The notes beneath the pieces were generated by a model that worked only from the letters and a program-made list of their open reading frames with translations, did not search any database and had not been told where the DNA came from. A program made the translations under genes and the position numbers. Positions 16,152 to 25,763 of a stretch of DNA of 64,000 nt are shown here, in pieces; positions within the stretch are counted from its first letter, which is position 1; every line of letters begins with the position of its first letter. Source of the stretch: Balneolaceae bacterium (lineage in GTDB: Bacteria > Bacteroidota > Rhodothermia > Balneolales > Balneolaceae); the NCBI GenBank assembly GCA_007693745.1, contig REDA01000062.1, positions 17,828-81,827 on the forward strand, given 5' to 3'.

Positions 16152-17654
16152 TCATCCCGCGGTGCCGGAACGATTGGCAAGTGAGACCATGGCCCTGATC
16201 CGATCTTTATCCATATTCTCTAGCATTTCGGGAGTGTAACGCCACATCCAGTTACCCAGTGCTGTTCCAGGAATGTTCATTCTGTGGGTTGCGTCCAGGT
16301 TCATAAAGTCCTGAAGCGGAAATATTGCCTGGTCAGCTACGGAGAACATTCCCAGTCGAATCAGATCCCAGTGGATCTCCCTGCCATCACTTTGAGAGTA
16401 TTCCCTCGCTCTGTGGCGCTCAATTTCCGGAGCTGAATTGTACCAGCCAATGGTTGTATCGTTATCGTGTGTGCCCGTATAGACCACGCAGTTTTGGACA
16501 TAGTTGTGGGGCAAAAAGCTGTTTTTGGAATCGCCATCGAAAGCAAACTGGAGAATTTTCATGCCCGGAAAATTGAATGAGTCCCGCAACTCTTCAACCG
16601 TGGGTGTCATCACGCCCAGATCTTCAGCAATGATGGGCAATTCCCCCAGTTTCTCCTTGATTGCCGAGAAAAGCTTTTTTCCCGGCCCCGGCACCCAGGT
16701 TCCTTTGATCGCTGTCTTTTCATGTGCTGATACTTCCCAGTAGGCATCAAACCCGCGAAAATGATCCACGCGTATCGCATCAAACAGATCAAACATCTGC
16801 CGGAACCGTTCTACCCACCAGGAAAAGCCGTCTTTCTCCAACACATCCCACTTGTAGAGTGGGTTTCCCCAGAGCTGGCCGGTTTCACTAAAATAGTCGG
16901 GGGGCACACCGGCAACCAGTGTGCGGTTTCCCTTCTCGTCCACTTCAAAATAGCGGGGATTCGCCCACACGTCGGCGCTGTTGTGATCCACAAATATGGG
17001 GATATCTCCCACAATCCGGACTCCCAGGCGGTTGGCTGTCTCTTTCAGCTCGTACCATTGAGTGAAAAATTCGTACTGAAGCCAGATCTGAAGCTCTATC
17101 TCAGCGGCATGTTTCTCCTTCAGTTTTTTCATTACTCCGGGTTTCCGCAGGGTATAGCCACTTTCCCACTGATTCCAGGGCTTGCGGCCGTGAAGTCCGG
17201 AGCAGGTGATAAAAAGAGCGTAATCATCCAGCCAGTAGCTGTTGGACCGTTTGAATGTCTCCAGTTTTTTCAGCTCCTCTTTCTCCGCATTTGCGTAGAA
17301 CCGCTCCGATGCCAGCCTGTAGAGAAGATCCTTGTTTATGTAGGAGGCGTCGTAGTCAGCCTGTGTGGTCACCGGCAACAGAGCGCCTTCGGCCTCTTCC
17401 GGTGTCAGTAATCCCTTATCAACAAGAAGATCCGGGCTGATCAGATAGTGATTGCCTGCAAAAGCGGAATAGCTGGCGTAGGGAGAATTCCCGTAACCAA
17501 CAGGCCCGAGTGGCAGCACCTGCCAGATGGTTTGTCCGGTTTCGGCCAAAAAATGAATGAATGTTTTGGCTTCTCTGCCAAGGTCGCCCATACCGTACCG
17601 GGAGGGAAATGAGGTGGGGTGAACTAACGTCCCGCACGATCTCGGAAATCTCAT
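16152..17654 (-). CDS. malQ: 4-alpha-glucanotransferase (amylomaltase)
   Basis: The 500-residue GH77 protein has SRYGMGDLG near the start and PLGPVGYGNSPYASYSAFAG. The three catalytic carboxylates lie in AIRVDHFRGF (nucleophile, about residue 296), IIAEDLGVMT (acid/base, about 343) and TGTHDNDT (about 396). The enzyme transfers maltooligosaccharide units between glucans. It follows glgB by 24 bp, so both are probably co-transcribed for glycogen turnover. The length is standard. Confidence 0.95.
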   Translation of the reverse strand: MRFPRSCGTLVHPTSFPSRYGMGDLGREAKTFIHFLAETGQTIWQVLPLGPVGYGNSPYASYSAFAGNHYLISPDLLVDKGLLTPEEAEGALLPVTTQADYDASYINKDLLYRLASERFYANAEKEELKKLETFKRSNSYWLDDYALFITCSGLHGRKPWNQWESGYTLRKPGVMKKLKEKHAAEIELQIWLQYEFFTQWYELKETANRLGVRIVGDIPIFVDHNSADVWANPRYFEVDEKGNRTLVAGVPPDYFSETGQLWGNPLYKWDVLEKDGFSWWVERFRQMFDLFDAIRVDHFRGFDAYWEVSAHEKTAIKGTWVPGPGKKLFSAIKEKLGELPIIAEDLGVMTPTVEELRDSFNFPGMKILQFAFDGDSKNSFLPHNYVQNCVVYTGTHDNDTTIGWYNSAPEIERHRAREYSQSDGREIHWDLIRLGMFSVADQAIFPLQDFMNLDATHRMNIPGTALGNWMWRYTPEMLENMDKDRIRAMVSLANRSGTAG

Positions 17655-17678
17655 GATCTAAAGCTGAAAATGTTGAAT

Positions 17679-19877
17679 TTATCTTTTTGGTTTCAGAACT
17701 ACCCCGGCCAGCGGTGGTACAGTGATATTGATAAAACAGGGTTGGTTGTGCCAGCTTCCCTTGACACCCTGAACCTCGATCTGCCCTGCATCACTGCCCC
17801 CGTAATGAAAGGAATCACTGTTAAAAATCACCTCATATTTACACGCTTCAGGTACGCCGAAACGGTACACTTCATGATAAGAGGGTGTAAAATTGAGTAT
17901 AAACACAAGATAATCCTCAGGATCGTTTGAGCGTCGGATAAAGGAGAGCAGGCTGTTATCTGCATCCGTGATGTCGATCCACTGAAAGCCTTCCCAGCGC
18001 GAATCGACCTCAAAAAATGAAGGTTCACTTTTGTACAGGTGATTCAGGTCTTTTACAAGATTCTGTATCCCCTTGTGGCTATCCCACTGCAACAGATGCC
18101 AATCGAGGGAATAAGCTTCTGTCCACTCACTCCACTGGCCAAATTCACTCCCCATGAAGAGAAGTTTCTTGCCGGGGTGACCATACATATAGGTATAAAG
18201 CAGTCTCAGGTTTGCAAACTTCTGCCAGTCGTCACCCGGCATCTTGGATACCAGGGATTTCTTCATATGCACCACCTCATCATGAGACAGCGGAAGCACA
18301 AACTGCTCCGAAAAAGCGTAGATCATCGAAAAGGAGAGCTGACCCTGATGATACTTCCGGTAAATCGGATCTTTTTCCATATAATCGAGCGTATCATTCA
18401 TCCACCCCATGTTCCACTTGAAATCGAAGCCGAGTCCGCCGGAAGAGGTGGGTTGTGATACACCGGGCCAGGCGGTGGACTCCTCCGCAAACGTGAGTAC
18501 CCCCGGAAAGTAGAGATGGGTCACTTCATTAAATCTCTGCAGAAACCGAATCGCATCAAGGTTTTCACGGCCTCCGTACTGGTTTGGTATCCACTCTCCC
18601 TCCTCCCGTGAATAATCGAGATAGAGCATGGAAGCCACTGCATCCACCCTAAGACCGTCGATATGAAATTCTTCGATCCAGTAGACCGCATTGGAGAGGA
18701 GAAAATTCTGCACCTCAGTCCGGCCAAAGTTAAAGATCAGGGTTCCCCAGTCCTTATGCTCACCCATGCGCGGATCTTCATGTTCATACAGGGCCGTGCC
18801 GTCAAACCGCCGAAGCCCGTGATCATCTTTAGTAAAGTGAGCCGGGACCCAATCAACGATCACACCAATCTCTGCCTGATGGCATTTATCAACAAAATAG
18901 CGCAGATCATCCGGATTCCCGAAGCGGCTGGTCGGGGCAAAATAGCCCGTGATCTGATAGCCCCATGACGGATCATAGGGATGTTCTGCCACCGGCATCA
19001 GCTCCACATGGGTAAATCCCATCTCACTGAGATAAGGAACCAGATCATCCGCCAGCTCGCGGTAATTCAGAAACCCCGGGTCTTGATCCGCTTTCCTCTT
19101 CCAGGAACCCGGGTGAATTTCATAGATGGAAACGGGCTTTTCATGAAATCCGCCTTCACCCCTCTTTTCCACCCAGTCCTGATCATCCCAGGAAAAAGCG
19201 GTTTTCCAGACAACAGAAGCTGTGCCCGGACGCATTTCACATAGCCGGCCATAGGGATCCGCCTTTTTCATCGGCGGAGTGTCTGCATGTACTTTTACTT
19301 CAAATTTGTAGAGATCTCCCTCTCCCACATGGGGGATAAAGATCTCCCATAGCCCCTGTTCATGATATTTTCTCATCCCGTGGATACGACCGTCCCAGTT
19401 ATTGAACGACCCGATCACACTCACACGGGCAGCACTCGGAGCCGTCACTACAAAATGAGTTCCTTTCACTCCTTCCGCTTCGCGGATGTGTGCACCCATA
19501 AACCGGTAGGCGTGATGGTGATTTCCCTCGCCCCATAACTGAAGATCAAAATCCGAGATGAGCGGCCCGAAATGATATGCATCCTCAATTTCGTACGACT
19601 CCCCCACATACGGGGTAACAACCAGTTTGACTCCAAACGGGGTTTTTTTCTGCGGCAATACCTTCTCGAACAGGCCTTCATCAGATATACGGTCCAATTC
19701 AAATGGTTTTCCCTTCTCCGGCAGTGCCATAATAGTTTTTGCGTCCGGTCGGAAACATCGCAGAACAAGCTTATCTTTCCCGCTGACGTTTACCTTGTGA
19801 AATCCAAGAACGGAGAAAAGATCTCCGTGAGCTCCGTTCGAAACAGAGCGTATTTCATCAATATGTAGAGTCGCCAT
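17679..19877 (-). CDS. glgB: 1,4-alpha-glucan branching enzyme
   Basis: The 732-residue GH13 enzyme has the long N-terminal module plus CBM48 (HFVVTAPSAARVSVIGSFNN), then the catalytic barrel. The nucleophile lies in DGLRVDAVASMLY (about residue 412), the acid in LTFAEESTAW (about 464) and the third Asp in PLSHDEVVH (about 531). It makes alpha-1,6 branches in glycogen. It heads the minus-strand glycogen gene block and is divergent from a Lol-type permease gene across 105 bp that should hold both promoters. Confidence 0.96.
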   Translation of the reverse strand: MATLHIDEIRSVSNGAHGDLFSVLGFHKVNVSGKDKLVLRCFRPDAKTIMALPEKGKPFELDRISDEGLFEKVLPQKKTPFGVKLVVTPYVGESYEIEDAYHFGPLISDFDLQLWGEGNHHHAYRFMGAHIREAEGVKGTHFVVTAPSAARVSVIGSFNNWDGRIHGMRKYHEQGLWEIFIPHVGEGDLYKFEVKVHADTPPMKKADPYGRLCEMRPGTASVVWKTAFSWDDQDWVEKRGEGGFHEKPVSIYEIHPGSWKRKADQDPGFLNYRELADDLVPYLSEMGFTHVELMPVAEHPYDPSWGYQITGYFAPTSRFGNPDDLRYFVDKCHQAEIGVIVDWVPAHFTKDDHGLRRFDGTALYEHEDPRMGEHKDWGTLIFNFGRTEVQNFLLSNAVYWIEEFHIDGLRVDAVASMLYLDYSREEGEWIPNQYGGRENLDAIRFLQRFNEVTHLYFPGVLTFAEESTAWPGVSQPTSSGGLGFDFKWNMGWMNDTLDYMEKDPIYRKYHQGQLSFSMIYAFSEQFVLPLSHDEVVHMKKSLVSKMPGDDWQKFANLRLLYTYMYGHPGKKLLFMGSEFGQWSEWTEAYSLDWHLLQWDSHKGIQNLVKDLNHLYKSEPSFFEVDSRWEGFQWIDITDADNSLLSFIRRSNDPEDYLVFILNFTPSYHEVYRFGVPEACKYEVIFNSDSFHYGGSDAGQIEVQGVKGSWHNQPCFINITVPPLAGVVLKPKR

Positions 19878-19982
19878 CTCGATCAGTTAAATTTTTTCCT
19901 TTACAACCTGAAGGTAAACATTTTAACAGGAAAATGGTTACATAATTGAATATTAGTGTAATTAACGATAGTTAAGTTCCGA

Positions 19983-21209
19983 ATGAATATCATTCATTTC
20001 ATATCCAGACGGTATCTTTTTTCAAAAAAGCATATCTCCCTGATCTCCGTCCTTACCTCTATCAGCATCGCCGGAATCACCATCGGTACCGCGCTTTTAA
20101 TTGTCATTCTCTCTGTGTTTAACGGCTTTTTTGACGTTATACGTGGGTATCTGCTCAGTTTTGACCCCGACATTCGTGTGGAGCATGCCACCGACGGTTT
20201 TATACTTTCCAATTTGCACATTTCGGAACTGCTGTACTCTCATCCTGATGTGATCACGGTTTCACCCTTCATTGAAGGGAAGGCGATGGTGTCTCTGGAA
20301 GGCGGGCAAAATGAAGTGATTACGATCCGGGGAATTAACACAAACAGCGTAGGGAGTGAATCGCTTGCTGCCGGGGTGCATCCTGCGGTTCACTCGGATC
20401 TTTCCGTTATAAACGGCAGGCCCGGAATCGTAATCAGTGAATCCCTGGTGCACCGCTACAGGCTCGATTCGGGTGACGAAATAGCTCTTCTGAGTCCGAC
20501 AGGTATGCGGCGTATGCTCACCCAGTTCTCCCTGCCAAGAGTGAGCCGTTTCGACGTGCGGGGATCCTACGATATCCATCAGATTTCAGATGAGGATATC
20601 GCCTATATCGAAATCACAGCTGCTCAAAGGCTTTTCAACCTTCGTAATGCCGTATCCGGTTATGATGTAAAACTGACCGACACCGATCGTGCCGGCAGGG
20701 TTCAATCGGAACTGCAGCAGCTTCTTGGTGATGAGTATCGGATCCAGACCTGGTATGATCTGCAGAAACCGCTTTATGATGTGATGAATCTCGAAAAATG
20801 GGGCTCCTATTTTATCCTTATGATCATTGTGCTGGTCGCAGTTCTGAATATCGTGGGTTCTCTTACAATGATTGTGATTCAGAAAAAAAGAGATATCGGC
20901 ATTCTGCTCTCTATGGGAATGACACGAAAAAAAATACGGGGTATCTTCCGAAACCAGGGTCTGCTGATTGGCCTGATCGGATGCGGAATCGGAGGCACAG
21001 TTGGGGTCGGACTCAGTCTGGCGCAGATGCATTTTGGCCTGGTAAAGCTCTCCTCTTCATTTATCATCGATGCCTACCCTGCAGCCGTTCAAATTTCGGA
21101 TATTGTCATGATCCTCTCAGGAACCATGCTTCTCTGCCTTCTGGCCAGCTGGTATCCTTCTCTCCGCGCCGCGGCTGTAGAACCTGCTGATGCCGTTCGG
21201 GTGGATTAA
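19983..21209 (+). CDS. LolC/LolE-family ABC transporter permease
   Basis: The 408-residue protein has one N-terminal membrane segment (about 21-47), a large periplasmic MacB-like domain, and three C-terminal segments (about 270-400) with the FtsX signature around KKRDIGILLSMGMTRKKIRGIF. The opening MNIIHFISRRYLFSKKHISL is typical of the lipoprotein-releasing subunits LolC/E. It would extract outer-membrane lipoproteins with an ATPase LolD that is not encoded nearby. Lipoprotein genes are abundant in this window. Confidence 0.88.
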   Translation: MNIIHFISRRYLFSKKHISLISVLTSISIAGITIGTALLIVILSVFNGFFDVIRGYLLSFDPDIRVEHATDGFILSNLHISELLYSHPDVITVSPFIEGKAMVSLEGGQNEVITIRGINTNSVGSESLAAGVHPAVHSDLSVINGRPGIVISESLVHRYRLDSGDEIALLSPTGMRRMLTQFSLPRVSRFDVRGSYDIHQISDEDIAYIEITAAQRLFNLRNAVSGYDVKLTDTDRAGRVQSELQQLLGDEYRIQTWYDLQKPLYDVMNLEKWGSYFILMIIVLVAVLNIVGSLTMIVIQKKRDIGILLSMGMTRKKIRGIFRNQGLLIGLIGCGIGGTVGVGLSLAQMHFGLVKLSSSFIIDAYPAAVQISDIVMILSGTMLLCLLASWYPSLRAAAVEPADAVRVD

Positions 21210-21333
21210 GCTGACTTGAATTGGCTGCCTCAGGGATCCATTTTCAACAATTCCTTGTTCACGTTAAAAATCAGATATTACACTGTAATCTGTCAAGGTT
21301 GCACTTTCACACTTAAACTTCCGTCACTGTTTC

Positions 21334-22335
21334 ATGGATCCCCTTACCCACGCTCTTCTCGGCTCCGCTGCATCGCAAAGTTTTGCAAAACCGGACCGGA
21401 TCAAGCTCCGCGCGGCGGCAGTTACCGGTTTTCTGGCGGCTCTCTCCCCTGATCTGGATGTTCTGATCCAAAGTGCAACCGACCCCCTGCTCGCCATTGA
21501 ATACCATCGTCAGTTTACACACTCTCTGATTTTTATTCCTTTCGGGGCTCTGCTCGTCAGCCTGCTTCTTTGGTGGTTTATGAAACGATACCTCACCTTC
21601 AGGGAGCTCTATCTCTCCTCACTGGCTGGTATTGCCACTCACGGGCTGCTGGATGCCTTCACAAGCTATGGCACACAACTGCTCTGGCCATTTACAGATC
21701 TGCGTGTTGCCTGGAATATGGTCTCAATCATAGACCCGGTGATTACGCTGGGCCTCCTCCTGTTTGCATCCCTCTCGTTTTTCAGGAGCAGGCGCAACTG
21801 GTCGCGGGCCGGTCTCCTCTTTTTTGCGCTGATGATGGCCTTTGGCTGGTTTCAGCAACAGCGGGCGGAGCGCACTGCCAGCAAACTGGCAGATATGAGA
21901 AACCATACCCCGGAACGCCTTGTTGCCCGCCCTGCTTTTGGAAATCAGATCGTATGGCGGGTGCATTACATTCATGAGAACAGGATCTATGTAGACGCGG
22001 TAAGAGCCGGTTTTGCCGGTGGTATTCATGTTTATGAGGGTGAATCGGAAGATCTGGTGATCCCGGAGAGGGATTTCGCTGCATTTCGGGGAACAACACT
22101 CTATAACGATCTGCTCCGTTTTTCCCACTTCTCCGATGGCTGGCTGGCCTGGCACCCGGAGATCCCCGGCGTTCTGGGTGATGCTCGCTATGCAATGGTT
22201 CCCAACTCCATGAGCCCGATCTGGGGAGTGGAAGTGGATACCACTCAAACCGGCCGCCATCTTCCTTTTGATTACTACCGTTTTAACGACGAAGAGATTC
22301 GCAAAGAGTTTTTTGATCAGCTCTTTGGCAGGTAA
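21334..22335 (+). CDS. YdjM-like membrane-bound metal-dependent hydrolase family protein
   Basis: The 333-residue protein starts MDPLTHALLGSAAS, then LSPDLDVLI, HRQFTHSLIF and ATHGLLDAFTSYGTQLLWPF: the Asp/His-rich pattern of the YdjM (DUF457) membrane family. About five membrane segments occupy residues 30-185, followed by a soluble C-terminal half of about 150 residues with no domain I recognise. The family is described as predicted inner-membrane hydrolases, and the reaction is unknown. It follows the Lol-type permease by 124 bp on the same strand. Confidence 0.85.
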   Translation: MDPLTHALLGSAASQSFAKPDRIKLRAAAVTGFLAALSPDLDVLIQSATDPLLAIEYHRQFTHSLIFIPFGALLVSLLLWWFMKRYLTFRELYLSSLAGIATHGLLDAFTSYGTQLLWPFTDLRVAWNMVSIIDPVITLGLLLFASLSFFRSRRNWSRAGLLFFALMMAFGWFQQQRAERTASKLADMRNHTPERLVARPAFGNQIVWRVHYIHENRIYVDAVRAGFAGGIHVYEGESEDLVIPERDFAAFRGTTLYNDLLRFSHFSDGWLAWHPEIPGVLGDARYAMVPNSMSPIWGVEVDTTQTGRHLPFDYYRFNDEEIRKEFFDQLFGR

Positions 22336-22432
22336 GTTCACTTTTTCTGAGCCTGCGAATTCAGCTTTTGAAGTTAATTCCCGGAGACAAACTGAAAAAG
22401 CTGTGAGAAACTACGCCTGTATCGGTTCTTTT

Positions 22433-23041
22433 TTATTTACTGAGCTTAAATTCAGCCTCTTTTCGAATCGCTTTCTGCAGCCGCTTGTCATATTCCAAAA
22501 CTGATACTTCAGTGCAACCGAACTGTGCAAGGTGCCCGGTATAGAACTGAGTATCCCAGAGCACAAATCCGTTGTCTTTCAAAATTTGATGGCAGTACCA
22601 GAGGGCTGCCTTGTCAGCCTCAGCTTCTTTTCTGAACATCGATTCGCCAAAGAAAGCGGCGCCCAGGGAAACACCATACAATCCGCCGGCAAGGTCTCCG
22701 TCACGATTGTAGATTTCCACCGAATGCGCATAACCGGCCAGGTGCAGTACCTCATAGGAATCGATAATCAGATCAGAGATCCAGGTAGAATCACGATCTG
22801 CACAATGTTCTATCACTTCCCGAAACGCCATATTAACGCGGCAGCTGAATCGCCCCTGACGGATGATTCTCTGAACATTTTTCGATACCCGGAACGTCTC
22901 TATAGGAAGTATGCCCCTCACTTTTGCTGAAAACCATTCCACATTCGGATCTTCCCTGTATTCGCTCATCGGAAATGCTCCGTGACGATATCCGTCGAGC
23001 AGTACTTCCGGCGGAATGATCTTTCGGGCACCGGATTTCAC
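22433..23041 (-). CDS. aat: Leucyl/phenylalanyl-tRNA--protein transferase
   Basis: The 202-residue protein matches Aat: GYRHGAFPMSEY, EWFSAKVRGILP, GGLYGVSLGAAFFGESMF and LWDTQFYTGHLAQFGC. It transfers Leu or Phe from charged tRNA to proteins with N-terminal Lys or Arg, generating N-degrons. ClpS, which recognises those residues, is encoded at 6.7-7.0 kb, so both parts of the pathway are present. Its ATG overlaps the methyltransferase stop by 4 bp. Confidence 0.95.
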   Translation of the reverse strand: MKSGARKIIPPEVLLDGYRHGAFPMSEYREDPNVEWFSAKVRGILPIETFRVSKNVQRIIRQGRFSCRVNMAFREVIEHCADRDSTWISDLIIDSYEVLHLAGYAHSVEIYNRDGDLAGGLYGVSLGAAFFGESMFRKEAEADKAALWYCHQILKDNGFVLWDTQFYTGHLAQFGCTEVSVLEYDKRLQKAIRKEAEFKLSK

Positions 23042-23610
23042 GACTCTTCGAGCTGCCCGTTTTTTACGACTTTGTAGATCAGATAGGGGGGGAGATTGAG
23101 CATCTCCCGTTCCGTCTCAAGATTGCCAAACACCTCCATCACCGGTTTCTTCAGATGACCGCTGGTCTGGTAGGCAAGAAAAAGCCCTCCTTCTTTGAGA
23201 ATGGTTTTGGTTGCTTTTAAAACAATCTGCTTTCTGTCTTTTTTCAGAAAAGAGAAAGGAATTCCGGACAGCACATAATCCACTTTTCCGATCAGAGAAG
23301 GATTCAGAACAGAGAGTACATCCCCGGCACGGGCATTGTGGATTTCCACTCTTGGATCCGGAATTGTTTTTTTAAGATGGGCATAAAAATCCTTGTTCAT
23401 CTCTATCATAATCAGCCTGGATCCCGGCGTCATCAGATCCAGGACGTAACGGGAAAAGACCCCATCGCCCGGGCCATACTCCACTAAAACAATATCCCGG
23501 GAAAAGTCGATGTTGGTGCACACTTTTTTCACACAGTGAAGGGATGTGGGTGTGACAGATGCCACATCGCGGTCCTTAATGAATGTCTTAAAAAAATCGA
23601 TCTTGCTCAT
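23038..23610 (-). CDS. Class I SAM-dependent methyltransferase (phospholipid N-methyltransferase/KsgA-like)
   Basis: The 190-residue protein has a SAM-binding motif VLVEYGPGDGVFSRYVLD near 42-59 and an acidic LIMIEMNKDFYAHL strand-turn. The segment VASVTPTSLHCVKKV and the later SGIPFSFL resemble bacterial PmtA-type phosphatidylethanolamine methyltransferases and KsgA relatives. The substrate cannot be fixed from sequence. It lies between uvrB (15 bp) and aat (4-bp overlap), so these three genes are likely co-transcribed. Confidence 0.75.
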   Translation of the reverse strand: MSKIDFFKTFIKDRDVASVTPTSLHCVKKVCTNIDFSRDIVLVEYGPGDGVFSRYVLDLMTPGSRLIMIEMNKDFYAHLKKTIPDPRVEIHNARAGDVLSVLNPSLIGKVDYVLSGIPFSFLKKDRKQIVLKATKTILKEGGLFLAYQTSGHLKKPVMEVFGNLETEREMLNLPPYLIYKVVKNGQLEES

Positions 23611-23625
23611 TCTGTCTGTTTCGGT

Positions 23626-25674
23626 TCATAGTTCTTTTTCTAATTTAGCAATTTGATCACGTATTCGCGCGGCTTCTTCAAACTCCATGTTCTTCGCTGC
23701 GTGGATCATGGAATCGCGCAAATAATCGAGAAATTTTTCCTTGCTTTCAAATGTAACTTCTTTCATTGCAGGGGATGCTTTGTAGCCGATGCCCTTCTCA
23801 GCCACTCTTACCATCTCCAGCGGCTCCACGTCCCGGTCAGCCGGACTGTCCAGTGAAAAACCCTGCGTGGAGATCAGGGAGGGGTCCACCAGTGGCTTCA
23901 GCTCCTTCTCGATGGTTCTGGGTGTAATCCCGTGTTTTTGGTTATACTCTCTCTGAACTGCGCGGCGCCTTTCCGTTTCATCCAGCACCTTCTGCATACT
24001 ACGGGTGATCTTGTCTGCATAGAGAATCGCTTTCCCCTTCACATTCCGCGCTGCCCGTCCCACAATCTGAAAGAGGGCGGTCTCGGAGCGCAGGAAGCCC
24101 TCCTTGTCCGCATCCAGAATTGCAACAAGGCTCAGTTCGGGAATGTCTATTCCCTCTCTGAGAAGGTTAATTCCAACCAGAACAGCAAAATCCCCCCGCC
24201 TGAATTTGTAAAGAACTTCCACTCTCTGCATGGCATCCAGGTCACTATGCATATAGGCAGCCGGAATCCCGAGATTCTTGAGATACTCGCTCAGCTCTTC
24301 ACTTAATCGCTTGGTCAGCGTGATGCAGAGTACTCTCTCCCGGTTCTGGACACGTTGCCGTATTTCCTCGAGAAGGTCATCTACCTGCGTGCCCAGCGGC
24401 CTCACTTCAATTTCAGGTTCCATCAGTCCGGTTGGACGTATGATCTGCTCCACATAGACACCGTCTGATTTTTCCAGTTCATAATCGGATGGGGTGGCAC
24501 TTACAAAGATGGCCTGATGAATCATCGTTTCCCACTCTTCAAAAGTGAGGGGACGGTTATCCAGAGCTGATGGAAGGCGAAACCCGTGCTCAACCAGTTC
24601 GGTTTTCCGGGAGCGGTCACCGCCGTACATCGCGCCTATCTGAGGTACGGTCTGATGGCTTTCATCCACAACCAGGAGATAATCTTTCGGGAAATAATCC
24701 ATCAGACAGTAGGGTCTTTCACCCGGTTTCCTTGCACTCAGGTATCGAGAGTAGTTTTCGATACCGGAGCAGTACCCGATCTCCTGCATCATCTCCAGAT
24801 CAAAGAGTGTGCGCTGTTCCAGTCGCTTGGCTTCAAGATGGCGGGCTTCCTGCTTCAGGATCTCGATCCGCCACCAGAGTTCTTCCCGGATCTGCTCAAT
24901 AGCGGTATCGAGCCTCCCCTTTGTGGTTACATAATGGGATGCCGGATAGATTCGAAACTCTTCCACCTCTTCCAGTATGGAGCCGTTATTGATATCAAAG
25001 ATTTCCATTCTCTCGATTTCGTCACCCCAGAAGCTGATGCGCAGGCCTTCTTCTGAATAGGCCGGATAGATATCCACGACATCCCCTCTCACGCGAAAAG
25101 TGCCCCGTTTAAAATCGAGGTCATTCCGGCTGTAGTGAAGATCCACCAGATCATAGAGGAGTGTATTCCTCGGTATCTCCATTCCCGATTTCAGATGAAT
25201 AATGAGCTGCTCATACTCAGACGGGGACCCGATTCCGTAAATACAGCTTACGGATGAAACAATAATTACATCGCGCCTCCCCGAGAGCAGAGAGCTGGTT
25301 GCGCGCAGCCGCAGCTTCTGGATCTCCTCATTGATTGAGAGATCCTTCTCGATATATTTATCCTGTGCCGAAAGGTAGGCTTCCGGCTGATAGTAGTCGT
25401 AGTAGGAGATAAAAAATTCGACCCGGTTTTCGGGGAAAAAGTCACTCAGCTCGCGATAGAGCTGAGCTGCGAGCGTTTTGTTGTGGCTCATCACAAGAAC
25501 GGGACGCTCCACGTTCCCGATCACACCCGCTATGGTCCTTGTCTTGCCCGATCCCGTAATGCCCAGCAGCGTCTGGAACTTATCTCCTTTTATCACTCCT
25601 TCCGTAAGCTCTCTGATGGCGTTTGGCTGATCTCCGGCGGGCTCCCAGGGGGAGTGGAGTTTAAATCGGGACAT
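23626..25674 (-). CDS. uvrB: UvrABC excinuclease subunit B
   Basis: The 682-residue protein has P-loop GITGSGKT (38-45), the damage-probing beta-hairpin region YYDYYQPEAYL (about 92-102), helicase motifs DESHQTVPQ and GRAARNVKGKAILYAD, and the C-terminal UVR motif (FEEAARIRDQIAKLEKEL) that binds UvrC. It verifies lesions delivered by UvrA and recruits UvrC in nucleotide excision repair. Length and domain order are standard. Confidence 0.97.
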   Translation of the reverse strand: MSRFKLHSPWEPAGDQPNAIRELTEGVIKGDKFQTLLGITGSGKTRTIAGVIGNVERPVLVMSHNKTLAAQLYRELSDFFPENRVEFFISYYDYYQPEAYLSAQDKYIEKDLSINEEIQKLRLRATSSLLSGRRDVIIVSSVSCIYGIGSPSEYEQLIIHLKSGMEIPRNTLLYDLVDLHYSRNDLDFKRGTFRVRGDVVDIYPAYSEEGLRISFWGDEIERMEIFDINNGSILEEVEEFRIYPASHYVTTKGRLDTAIEQIREELWWRIEILKQEARHLEAKRLEQRTLFDLEMMQEIGYCSGIENYSRYLSARKPGERPYCLMDYFPKDYLLVVDESHQTVPQIGAMYGGDRSRKTELVEHGFRLPSALDNRPLTFEEWETMIHQAIFVSATPSDYELEKSDGVYVEQIIRPTGLMEPEIEVRPLGTQVDDLLEEIRQRVQNRERVLCITLTKRLSEELSEYLKNLGIPAAYMHSDLDAMQRVEVLYKFRRGDFAVLVGINLLREGIDIPELSLVAILDADKEGFLRSETALFQIVGRAARNVKGKAILYADKITRSMQKVLDETERRRAVQREYNQKHGITPRTIEKELKPLVDPSLISTQGFSLDSPADRDVEPLEMVRVAEKGIGYKASPAMKEVTFESKEKFLDYLRDSMIHAAKNMEFEEAARIRDQIAKLEKEL

Positions 25675-25763
25675 ACAATTATCAGAGACTCATTACTATT
25701 CGCAGGTGTTTTATTCCGGCACGGCAAAGCGAAGGCAGCAGAACGGGATGGAAATTGAAGCCT

